Shown: positions 35,241 to 42,458 of the stretch, piece by piece | Position numbering within the stretch: the stretch's first letter is position 1 | Layout of the letters: the number at the start of each line of letters is the position of its first letter | NCBI RefSeq assembly: GCF_037963865.1 | Contig: NZ_CP150170.1 | Location: 6,014,001-6,078,000 of the forward strand | Direction of reading: 5' to 3' | DNA: 64,000 nt | From: Paenibacillus sp. FSL R10-2734 | GTDB lineage: Bacteria > Bacillota > Bacilli > Paenibacillales > Paenibacillaceae | Position numbers and translations under genes: made by a program | Notes under the pieces: model-generated | The model's database searches: none | Told to the model about the DNA's origin: nothing | The model's input: the letters and a program-made list of their open reading frames with translations, nothing else

Positions 35241-36332
35241 TTATTTTTCTGAACTGATACAGGATTTTCGTTCTATAAAGGTTGTGTCTACTTTAATTTT
35301 ACTTTTGACATCGAGGCCTTTCTCAATGGAATCCGCTAGCATATCAACGGCCAATACAGCCATTCGCTCTTTATCCACATGGATGGTCGTAAGCTCTGGA
35401 GTGACGATCACCGACTCTTTAATATTATCGAATCCAATGATTGAGGTATCCTCTGGAACTCGAACACCTAACTCAGCCATCGTCTTCATCGCACTAATCG
35501 CAATATAATCACATTCACAGAACCACGCGGTGGGTAAACCTTCTCCTCGATCGATGATCGCCTCAAGCTGTCTTTTCAAAGATTCCTGAGATGTTAAGAT
35601 CGTCGGGGCTACGGATAATCGGTTAGCAGCAGGTAGTACAACACCATGCTCCTTCAGTGCCGCTTGGAACCCACGTTCACGTTCCTCAAAATTATGAATT
35701 CTAACACTTGAGGCGATATATCCAATCGACTTATGACCCGTTTGACATAGGAAAGTCCCCGCTTGATAAGCCCCCATCATATTATTAATACCTACAAATT
35801 GTACTGGCATCTCGTCATAGCATGTATCAAGAACCACGACATTCGGTAGCTGCTCTTGAATGTAATAAATTTGTTGACGGGATAAGTTGGTACCTAGAAC
35901 GATAACCCCTTGATTTCGATTATGCTCCCCGACCTGTTCAATCTCCTGTTCAAAATACTCCATATTCACCTTGGAGTACATCAGATGATACCCCTTCTGC
36001 CTACAGCGTTCTTCAATGAACTGGATTAGCTCTTGGAAAAAGGGCTGCTGGTAATACTCCTCCAGCACGATACCTGAATTCGTACATACGAGAAAAACTA
36101 ACGAATTATTGGAATGCTGCAGGCCAGTGACACTAGATTTTGATAAGTCTTCTGAGCCTTCGGCCACTTTCTTCGCTGCTGAAGCTCTAATCTTCGGTGT
36201 ATATCCTGCTTCCGCGGCAATTTGCAGAATACGATCGCGTGTCTCCTGTCCAATGCCAGGTTTTCCATTAAATGCGAGTGACACTGCTGCCTTAGACACA
36301 TTCGCCAACTTGGCGATATCCTCCATCTTCAT
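35241..36332 (-). CDS. LacI-family sugar-responsive repressor
   Basis: This 363-residue protein has a LacI helix-turn-helix (DIAKLANVSKAAVSLAFNGK, residues 4-23) with hinge region, and a periplasmic-binding-protein-like effector domain (SIIGFDN, TTIHVDKERM). The insertion of acidic/Ser-rich residues at about 55-70 is longer than usual. It is divergent from the isomerase-transketolase-kinase operon across multiple TTTAGTTAA-type palindromes, its likely operators, and so should control both that operon and itself. Effector unknown. Confidence 0.9.
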   Translation of the reverse strand: MKMEDIAKLANVSKAAVSLAFNGKPGIGQETRDRILQIAAEAGYTPKIRASAAKKVAEGSEDLSKSSVTGLQHSNNSLVFLVCTNSGIVLEEYYQQPFFQELIQFIEERCRQKGYHLMYSKVNMEYFEQEIEQVGEHNRNQGVIVLGTNLSRQQIYYIQEQLPNVVVLDTCYDEMPVQFVGINNMMGAYQAGTFLCQTGHKSIGYIASSVRIHNFEERERGFQAALKEHGVVLPAANRLSVAPTILTSQESLKRQLEAIIDRGEGLPTAWFCECDYIAISAMKTMAELGVRVPEDTSIIGFDNIKESVIVTPELTTIHVDKERMAVLAVDMLADSIEKGLDVKSKIKVDTTFIERKSCISSEK

Positions 36333-36362
36333 ACTTCATCGTTCTCCATTCATTAATCACAT

Positions 36363-36589
36363 GTTTAGTTAACTTTAGTTTACAACGAATTACTAATCAC
36401 TGCAATAGTTAACTAAAATATTTAACTTAACTTAGTACAAGTTTAGTTAAAAGTGACTAAAATATTGAAAAATTCTAATTGACCGCACTTAACACAGATG
36501 ATATTATGGCATCGTAAGCGATTTCTTTTTTTATTTTGTTTAGTTAATAGAACTAAACTATCTCATTCTTGTTAAGACTTAACTAAACC
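36363..36589. promoter_or_regulatory. Cluster of TTTAGTTAA operator-like palindromes
   Basis: The 284-bp divergent region contains many half-sites TTTAGTTAA / TTAACTAAA. They form palindromes at 36363-36381, 36404-36419 (TAGTTAACTA core), 36442-36463, 36539-36557 (TTTAGTT-AATAG-AACTAAA, perfect) and 36571-36583 (GTTAAG-A-CTTAAC). The even-base core resembles LacI-family operators. Three lie near the regulator start and two near the isomerase start, fitting looping and self-control. The binding protein is inferred from position. Confidence 0.65.
36513..36526 (+). promoter_or_regulatory. Possible catabolite-response (cre-like) site
   Basis: CGTAAGCGATTTCT fits the CcpA box TGWAANCGNTNWCA except at the first and last positions. 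It lies 90 bp upstream of the isomerase gene, in the promoter area. Carbon catabolite control of such an operon would be usual. Confidence 0.3.
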
Positions 36590-36616
36590 TATTTCATAGG
36601 AAACGGAGAATCGATC

Positions 36617-38080
36617 ATGAAAAAATTCAAGCTTGGTTATGCTCCTACTCGTCGGTTTACCTTCAGCGCTGAAGACGCCTTCAAATACAAGGTGCAGATC
36701 CGCAAGCAAATAGAAAGCTTTGGTATGGATATTGATATCGTTGATTTAGAGGGCTTGAATGAGGAAGGTTTGTTGTATGACGATCATATTAATGCCGACC
36801 TCATCGCAAAGCGCTTTAAAGAGGAAGATGTCGATGCTGTATTCGTCCCTCACTGTAATTTTGGTACAGAAGATACAGTTGCACGTGTAGGTAAAGCACT
36901 TGGTAAGCCGCTCCTGCTCTGGGGACCTCGGGATGAGGCACCTTTAGAAGACGGAATGCGACTTCGTGATACGCAATGCGGAATTTTTGCAACGGGTAAA
37001 GTACTTCGTCGGTTTGGCGTTCCTTTTACATATGTGACAAATAGCTGGGTGACAGATCCCGTATTCGAACGTGGATTCACGAACTTCATCGCCGCGTCAA
37101 ACGTCGTACGACATTTTAAAAGCCTCCGTATTCTCCAAATTGGTCCACGCCCCGCCTCCTTCTGGACGATGATGTGTAATGAAGGTGAGCTCTTGGAACG
37201 TTTCGGAATTGAGATTCACCCGATTACATTAGTAGACATCCAGTTGCGTACGAAGAAAATCGAAGCTAGCAACAGTGCAGCTCTGCTAGAAGTAATGGAC
37301 TATATCAAAGAAAAGCTAGATTACAGTGAAGTGACAGAACAGGATGTTCGTAGAATCGCCGCACTTAAAGTTGCGATGAAGTCTTTCGCTCAAGAGACTG
37401 GCAGCAGCGCGATCGCTATTCAATGCTGGTCTTCCTTACAGGAAACGATGTCTATCATGCCTTGTCTAGCAAATGCAATTCTTACCGATGAACAGATTCC
37501 TGTTACGTGTGAGACAGATATTCATGGCGCAATTACATCCATTATGGTGCAAGCCGGAGCAATGAATCAGCATCCAACCTTCTTCGCAGATATTACAATA
37601 CGTCATCCAGAGAATGAAAATGGTGAGCTACTCTTCCATTGTGGTAATTTCCCGGTATCCCTATCTGTGGAACAGAAGCCGAAGCTACGTAAGCATTTCC
37701 TATTCGATGACCACGCACCTGGAACACATGAAGGCGAAATTCGCGGCGGCAGTATGACGATTGCTCGCTTTGATGGCGATCATGGAGAATATTCGATGTT
37801 CTTAGGTCGCGCCAAAGGTATTCAAGGTCCATATACTCGCGGTTCATATGTATGGGTGGAAGTGAACGATTGGCCGCTATGGGAAGAGAAGCTTGTGAAG
37901 GGGCCTTATGTCCATCACTCTGTTGGTATTCATGCTAATGTAATTCCAGCCATCTATGAAGCTTGTAATTATATTCCTGGACTCACCGCTGATCCTGTGG
38001 ATCCGACGGAAAAAGAAATCCAAAGCTGGTTAAGAGGCTCTGACTTAGTTCGTAAGCAACCCTCTAATATTATTGTCTGA
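36617..38080 (+). CDS. L-fucose isomerase-like sugar isomerase
   Basis: This 487-residue protein has the fucose/arabinose isomerase layout, with an N-terminal Rossmann-like domain (LGYAPTRR, FVPHCNFGTED), a middle domain (IQCWSSLQE) and a C-terminal sugar-binding part. The probable metal ligands Glu and Asp are in CETDIHGAITS, with a His in HHSVGIHANV. In the operon it precedes a split transketolase and an FGGY kinase, so it likely turns an aldose into a ketose. D-apiose is the inferred substrate from the two apiosidase-like genes and pathway logic; L-fucose or D-arabinose are alternatives but would be expected with an aldolase, which is absent. Confidence 0.8.
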   Translation: MKKFKLGYAPTRRFTFSAEDAFKYKVQIRKQIESFGMDIDIVDLEGLNEEGLLYDDHINADLIAKRFKEEDVDAVFVPHCNFGTEDTVARVGKALGKPLLLWGPRDEAPLEDGMRLRDTQCGIFATGKVLRRFGVPFTYVTNSWVTDPVFERGFTNFIAASNVVRHFKSLRILQIGPRPASFWTMMCNEGELLERFGIEIHPITLVDIQLRTKKIEASNSAALLEVMDYIKEKLDYSEVTEQDVRRIAALKVAMKSFAQETGSSAIAIQCWSSLQETMSIMPCLANAILTDEQIPVTCETDIHGAITSIMVQAGAMNQHPTFFADITIRHPENENGELLFHCGNFPVSLSVEQKPKLRKHFLFDDHAPGTHEGEIRGGSMTIARFDGDHGEYSMFLGRAKGIQGPYTRGSYVWVEVNDWPLWEEKLVKGPYVHHSVGIHANVIPAIYEACNYIPGLTADPVDPTEKEIQSWLRGSDLVRKQPSNIIV

Positions 38081-38215
38081 GAATAAACCTTTCGAAGTAC
38101 CTGCAAAGATGAACGACCCCATTAGTTGATGTAATTATCGCCAAATAGAAATTATCAGTTCCGCCTACGGTGTAATTTATAAATTCTATTGTGGTAAAGA
38201 AAAGAGGAGATACTT

Positions 38216-39061
38216 ATGGATACAAGAGCGTTAAAAATCAAAGCAGCGCATATTCGCAAGGACCTACTCACAATCATTCATCGTGCAAAAACCGGCCATA
38301 CCGGCGGCTCGTTAAGTAATACAGATATTTTGACGGCATTATATTATGACATTATGAACATTGACCCCACAAATCCAAAATGGGTGCTTCGAGATCGGTT
38401 TATTGCAAGTAAAGGGCATTCCGTTGAATCACTATGGTGCATTCTCGCGGATAAGGGCTTTTTCCCAAAAGAAGAGTTAGAGACTTACAGCCAATTCGGT
38501 ACGCGTCTCATTGGACATCCGAATAATAAGGTTCCAGGCATCGAAATGAATACAGGTGCTCTCGGGCATGGCTTGCCGATTTCTGTTGGTATGGCACTAG
38601 CTGCTAAACGTGATGGTCTCCCTTACCGGGTCTTCTGTCTTATGGGAGATGGCGAACAAGCGGAAGGCTCTAACTGGGAAGCAGCGATGGCTGGCGCTCA
38701 CTACAAGCTGGATAATCTCGTTGGTATCATCGACCGCAATCGACTGCAAATAAGTGGTGCTACGGAAGATGTTATGGGATTAGAGCCTCTTGAAGAGAAG
38801 TGGGCAGCCTTTGGATGGAATGTCGTCTCCATTAACGGCAATGACATGGATGAATTGATTGAAGCATTCCGTGCAGCTCCAATCTTATCTGGTAAGCCGA
38901 CATTAATTATGGCCAACACTGTTAAGGGTAAGGGTGTCTCCTTCGCCGAGAACGTTCCCGCATGGCATCATCACGTACCGAATGATGAACAATTAAAGCT
39001 CGCACACGCGGAGCTTGATGCATACATTGAAGATCTTATTCATGAAGGACAGGTGATCTAG
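38216..39061 (+). CDS. Transketolase N-terminal subunit
   Basis: This 281-residue protein is the thiamine-diphosphate-binding half of transketolase: GDGEQAEGSNWEAAMA (the GDG..N motif) near residues 142-157, GHTGGSLS at the start and TVKGKGVSF near the end. An AGAGGAG site precedes it. It is followed after one base by the C-terminal half. Split transketolases of this form include the apulose-4-phosphate enzymes of D-apiose use. Confidence 0.92.
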   Translation: MDTRALKIKAAHIRKDLLTIIHRAKTGHTGGSLSNTDILTALYYDIMNIDPTNPKWVLRDRFIASKGHSVESLWCILADKGFFPKEELETYSQFGTRLIGHPNNKVPGIEMNTGALGHGLPISVGMALAAKRDGLPYRVFCLMGDGEQAEGSNWEAAMAGAHYKLDNLVGIIDRNRLQISGATEDVMGLEPLEEKWAAFGWNVVSINGNDMDELIEAFRAAPILSGKPTLIMANTVKGKGVSFAENVPAWHHHVPNDEQLKLAHAELDAYIEDLIHEGQVI

Positions 39062-39062
39062 T

Positions 39063-39998
39063 ATGAATACCATTCCAAATCGTCAGGTCATTTGTGAAAC
39101 GTTGCTTGAACTCGCGAAAGAAGATAGAGATATTATGGTGCTGGCAAGTGATTCACGGGGTTCTGCTGCGATGGGTCCCTTTGCTAATACGTACCCTGAA
39201 CAGTTCGTCGAGGTTGGCATAGCGGAGCAGAATATCGTCGGGATGTCTGCGGGCTTAGCACACAGTGGTAAGAAGCCTTTCGTCACTTCTCCTGCCTGCT
39301 TCCTGAGTATGCGCAGTATTGAGCAGATTAAAGTCGATGTTGCTTATTCTCATACGAATGTTAAGCTCATTGGCATCAGTGGCGGCGTCAGCTATGGAGC
39401 GCTAGGTATGTCGCATCATTCCGTTCAGGATATTGCCGTCGCAAGGGCTATTCCAGGTCTTGCCATCGTGCTTCCAGCCGATCGTCATGAAACGAAGAAA
39501 ATGACCGAAGCACTAGTGCAATATGACGGTGGGGTTTATGTTCGTATTGGTCGGAATGCGGTTGAGGATGTGTATGAATCCGATGACTATCCTTTTGAAA
39601 TCGGCAAAGCCGTAACGATGCGGCAAGGCACAGATATTACTATTATTGCTACTGGGGAAACTGTTCGCATTGCATTAGATGCATCCAATCGACTCGCTGA
39701 AGATGGCGTTTCCTGCCGAGTTCTGAATATGCATACAATAAAGCCATTGGATGAAGCCGCAATTATAAAGGCTGCTCAAGAAACAGGACGGATCATTACT
39801 GTCGAAGAGCACAGTATTTTCGGCGGCTTGGGTGCAGCAGTAGCAGAAGTCGTGGTACAGTCTCATCCCGTTCCTATGAAAGTATTAGGGATCCCTGACG
39901 AGCCTGCGATCGCTGGTAAAACATCTGAAGTATTCCGTCACTATGGGATCACTGATACGAATATTCAGCAGATCGCTCATCAGCTCATTAACAAGTAA
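39063..39998 (+). CDS. Transketolase C-terminal subunit
   Basis: This 311-residue protein is the pyrimidine-binding half: the catalytic Glu lies in VEVGIAEQNIVGMSAGLA (about residues 48-65), and the C-terminal domain is present (VLGIPDEPAIAG). It pairs with the preceding subunit to build one active site at the interface. The one-base gap suggests equal expression. Confidence 0.92.
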   Translation: MNTIPNRQVICETLLELAKEDRDIMVLASDSRGSAAMGPFANTYPEQFVEVGIAEQNIVGMSAGLAHSGKKPFVTSPACFLSMRSIEQIKVDVAYSHTNVKLIGISGGVSYGALGMSHHSVQDIAVARAIPGLAIVLPADRHETKKMTEALVQYDGGVYVRIGRNAVEDVYESDDYPFEIGKAVTMRQGTDITIIATGETVRIALDASNRLAEDGVSCRVLNMHTIKPLDEAAIIKAAQETGRIITVEEHSIFGGLGAAVAEVVVQSHPVPMKVLGIPDEPAIAGKTSEVFRHYGITDTNIQQIAHQLINK

Positions 39999-40012
39999 AG
40001 GGTGCAAAGAGG

Positions 40013-41539
40013 ATGAATCCAGAGAGGTATATTCTAGCCATTGACCAGAGCACATCTGGCACCAAGGCATTAGTCGTTGACCGATCCGGGAATGTCATTG
40101 CTCGAAGCTCCAAGGAGCATAAGCAGTACTATCCACAGCCCGGATGGGTCGAACATGATCCCCTTGAAATCTATGAGAATGTCATTGCAACGGCCCTCTC
40201 CTGTATGGAGAAGGCCGGCATTGCTTCGGGAGATATAGCCACATTAACATTAACTAATCAACGTGAGACGGCGCTCATCTGGGATCGTGTTACAGGACTT
40301 CCGATTCACAATGCGATCGTCTGGCAATGTCAACGTACCGCACAAATATGTGTACAATACCAAGAAAGTAAATACGAACAGTTAGTAACGAATAAGACAG
40401 GTCTTATGCTTGATCCTTATTTCTCAGCGACCAAGCTACAATGGCTCCTAGATCATGTCGATGGAGCGCGCGATCTTGCAGCTGAAGGACGCCTGCTTGC
40501 TGGAACCATCGATAGCTGGATTATCTGGAAGCTTTCAGGTGGCATAGTCCATGCGACAGACTATACAAATGCAAGTCGAACCTCTCTCTTCAATATCCAT
40601 ACCTTGCAATGGGATGAGGAGCTGTGTTCGCTATTTCATGTCCCCTCCTCTCTGTTGCCAATGGTTAAACCATCGGATACAATCTTCGGATACACCAAGG
40701 ATCCCTCAATATTCGATGTAGAAATTCCAATCTCCGGAATTATCGGTGACTCACAAGGGGCGTTGTTCGGCCAAATGTGCCACCAACCCGGGATGGCGAA
40801 GGCTACATACGGTACAGGTACCTCAGTGATGATGAACATCGGTGAGAAGCCGATGACATGCGGAGAAGGACTTGTTACGACCATCGCCTGGGGAGCAAAT
40901 GGTACAGTTACTTATGCACTTGAATCGGTGCTACGGACGACGGGTGACAGTATCAAATGGATCCGTGACAATTTAGGCTTGTTCACTACCTTTGATGAAA
41001 TGCAGGCACTACTCAAAAGCATCCCATCGAATGAAGGAGTCTATCTTGTTCCTGCATTTGTTGGGATGGGTGCTCCTTACTGGGATCCCTTTGCACGAGC
41101 TGCCATCATGGGGATGAATCGCTCTACAGGACGTGGACATATTATTCGTGCCGCACTGGAGAGTATCGCCTATCAAGTCAAAGATTCTGTGATGTTCCTT
41201 CAAGAAAAGTCAGGCATCCCGCTTTCAGAGTTACGTGCAGACGGCGGCGCCTCTGCAAATGATTGGCTCATGCAGTTTCAAGCCGATCTACTCGACCATC
41301 CACTTACTCGTTCAACCTGTGCTGAGCTATCGGCTATGGGCTCCGTATACTTAGGCGGTCTAGCAACCGACTTCTGGAGCGACCTCGACCTCGCTGACCT
41401 AGCGTCTAGCTCAAATCTTTATGAATCTTTTACTCCGAATATGAGCGAGGCCATAAGGCAGCAGCTATACTCGGGATGGAAAGATGCTGTGCTCACAGTT
41501 GTTCATACAAAGGATACAGCTTCAATAGAAGTTGTATAG
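40013..41539 (+). CDS. FGGY-family sugar kinase (glycerol-kinase-like)
   Basis: This 508-residue kinase has the FGGY pattern: AIDQSTSGTKALV (N-terminal phosphate loop), NAIVWQCQRT, GTIDSWIIWKLSG, the catalytic Asp in GIIGDSQGALFGQ and the C-terminal ADGGASAND ATP site. It resembles glycerol kinase, but glycerol use would not need a sugar isomerase and transketolase. In context it should phosphorylate the ketose made by the isomerase, with D-apulose the favoured inference. Last gene of the operon; a short hairpin (41550-41565, TCACCC/GGGTGA) follows without a T-run. Confidence 0.88.
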   Translation: MNPERYILAIDQSTSGTKALVVDRSGNVIARSSKEHKQYYPQPGWVEHDPLEIYENVIATALSCMEKAGIASGDIATLTLTNQRETALIWDRVTGLPIHNAIVWQCQRTAQICVQYQESKYEQLVTNKTGLMLDPYFSATKLQWLLDHVDGARDLAAEGRLLAGTIDSWIIWKLSGGIVHATDYTNASRTSLFNIHTLQWDEELCSLFHVPSSLLPMVKPSDTIFGYTKDPSIFDVEIPISGIIGDSQGALFGQMCHQPGMAKATYGTGTSVMMNIGEKPMTCGEGLVTTIAWGANGTVTYALESVLRTTGDSIKWIRDNLGLFTTFDEMQALLKSIPSNEGVYLVPAFVGMGAPYWDPFARAAIMGMNRSTGRGHIIRAALESIAYQVKDSVMFLQEKSGIPLSELRADGGASANDWLMQFQADLLDHPLTRSTCAELSAMGSVYLGGLATDFWSDLDLADLASSSNLYESFTPNMSEAIRQQLYSGWKDAVLTVVHTKDTASIEVV

Positions 41540-41713
41540 ATTAAGAAAATCACCCTGTCGGGTGAATAGGCTGCCTCTGCTAGTTTAAATTTGCAGCTTA
41601 GCAGCATATTTATAGATTATGGAGCACATGCTACCGTACTTCCGCAGATTTCCGGTGGTTAGGCGAGTAAGAATGAAAGTAGATTGGGAGCATTTTGTTT
41701 AGATGGAACGCCT

Positions 41714-41898
41714 TATAGGGAAACCCTCCCTATAAATTAGCACACAGTTGTTATATGAACAGATTATAGGGAATTCCTCCCTATATATTGGCCAATTTCT
41801 ATAGAAAACACCAATTCCAGTTGAATTATAGGGAACAATTCCCTATAGTCTATCAAAACGACTCATAAATAGAGAGTTATAGGGAGGAATTCCATATA
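41714..41898. repeat. Dyad repeat quartet, word TATAGGGA..TCCCTATA (first)
   Basis: The 41540-42395 stretch has no gene and holds two quartets. Here four 21-bp palindromes lie at 41714-41734, 41765-41785, 41827-41847 and 41878-41898, each of the form TATAGGGA-n5-TCCCTATA. The core is slightly asymmetric: units 1 and 2 read GGGAAnnCCTCCC, units 3 and 4 fit the inverted form best. Centres are 51, 62 and 51 bp apart, symmetric about 41806. Spacers of 30, 41 and 30 bp are unrelated to those of the next quartet. Confidence 0.85.
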
Positions 41899-42142
41899 AC
41901 TCTCTATTTTTTGCACTCCATGCGCTCATTTCTTGCATAGCCTATATCCCGTGTGCCACAGCGTATCGCTTTATTCACATTTCTGTAATGCTGCTGTCTT
42001 CACATTCATCCCTCCTTCTTTTTAACGCTTCAGATGGGTGGGGGGACGGCAGTGTAAAACTAATACTTTCTTATATTTGAACATGAACGGGCAACCACTA
42101 ATTTTGATTTAAAACGGGACTTAGCTTCTCCACACTTTACGG

Positions 42143-42327
42143 ATTAGGGAAAACCTCCCTAATATTATCCGATTATCGGTGCAATTTGCGGCTTTTAGGG
42201 AATTCCTCCCTAATAAATGCTTGAATACTCTCTTTTTGAATGAATCACCCCGATAATCAGGGAGGTTTTCCCTAATTATCACTTGGTGCACGATATAACT
42301 CACATTATTAGGGAGGTTTTCCCTAAT
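42143..42327. repeat. Dyad repeat quartet, word ATTAGGGA..TCCCTAAT (second)
   Basis: Four 21-bp palindromes at 42143-42163, 42194-42214, 42256-42276 and 42307-42327. Units 1 and 2 carry GGGAAnnCCTCCC, and units 3 and 4 carry the exact inverted core GGGAGGTTTTCCC; unit 4 is the perfect reverse complement of unit 1. Centres are 51, 62 and 51 bp apart, exactly as in the first quartet, symmetric about 42235. The two quartets are offset by exactly 429 bp at every unit. Confidence 0.85.
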
Positions 42328-42395
42328 TTCCGCCTCGGGTTATCTACCGCAAAGTCACTTCAGAGGCGAAAATCCCCTTCCTATGCAAAAATAAT

Positions 42396-42439
42396 AAAAT
42401 CCGCTCTCAACGAAAGTACATCGTTGGCAGCGGATTTTG
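42396..42439 (-). terminator. Terminator of the ABC-glycosidase operon
   Basis: On the minus strand AAAATCCGCT pairs with AGCGGATTTT, with an inner CAACGA/TCGTTG stem, and a T-rich run follows. It begins about 20 bp after the GH78 stop codon. Confidence 0.85.
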
Positions 42440-42458
42440 GTTATTCATCCATTTTCGA

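Noticed and set aside
40013..41539. Calling the FGGY protein glycerol kinase GlpK
   Set aside because: It resembles GlpK, but no glycerol facilitator or glycerol-3-phosphate dehydrogenase is near, and the operon partners are an isomerase and transketolase.
42048..42081. Possible dispersed repeat shared with 6331-6361 (AGTGTnAAACT.ATACTTTC.TATATTT)
   Set aside because: The similarity is real but short and AT-rich, and at 6331 it is one arm of a hairpin. I could not show more than two copies.
41714..42327. Reading the TAGGGA palindromes as a CRISPR array
   Set aside because: Only four units per block, the repeats are imperfect and inverted in the second half, spacers differ in length in a fixed pattern, and no cas genes are nearby.
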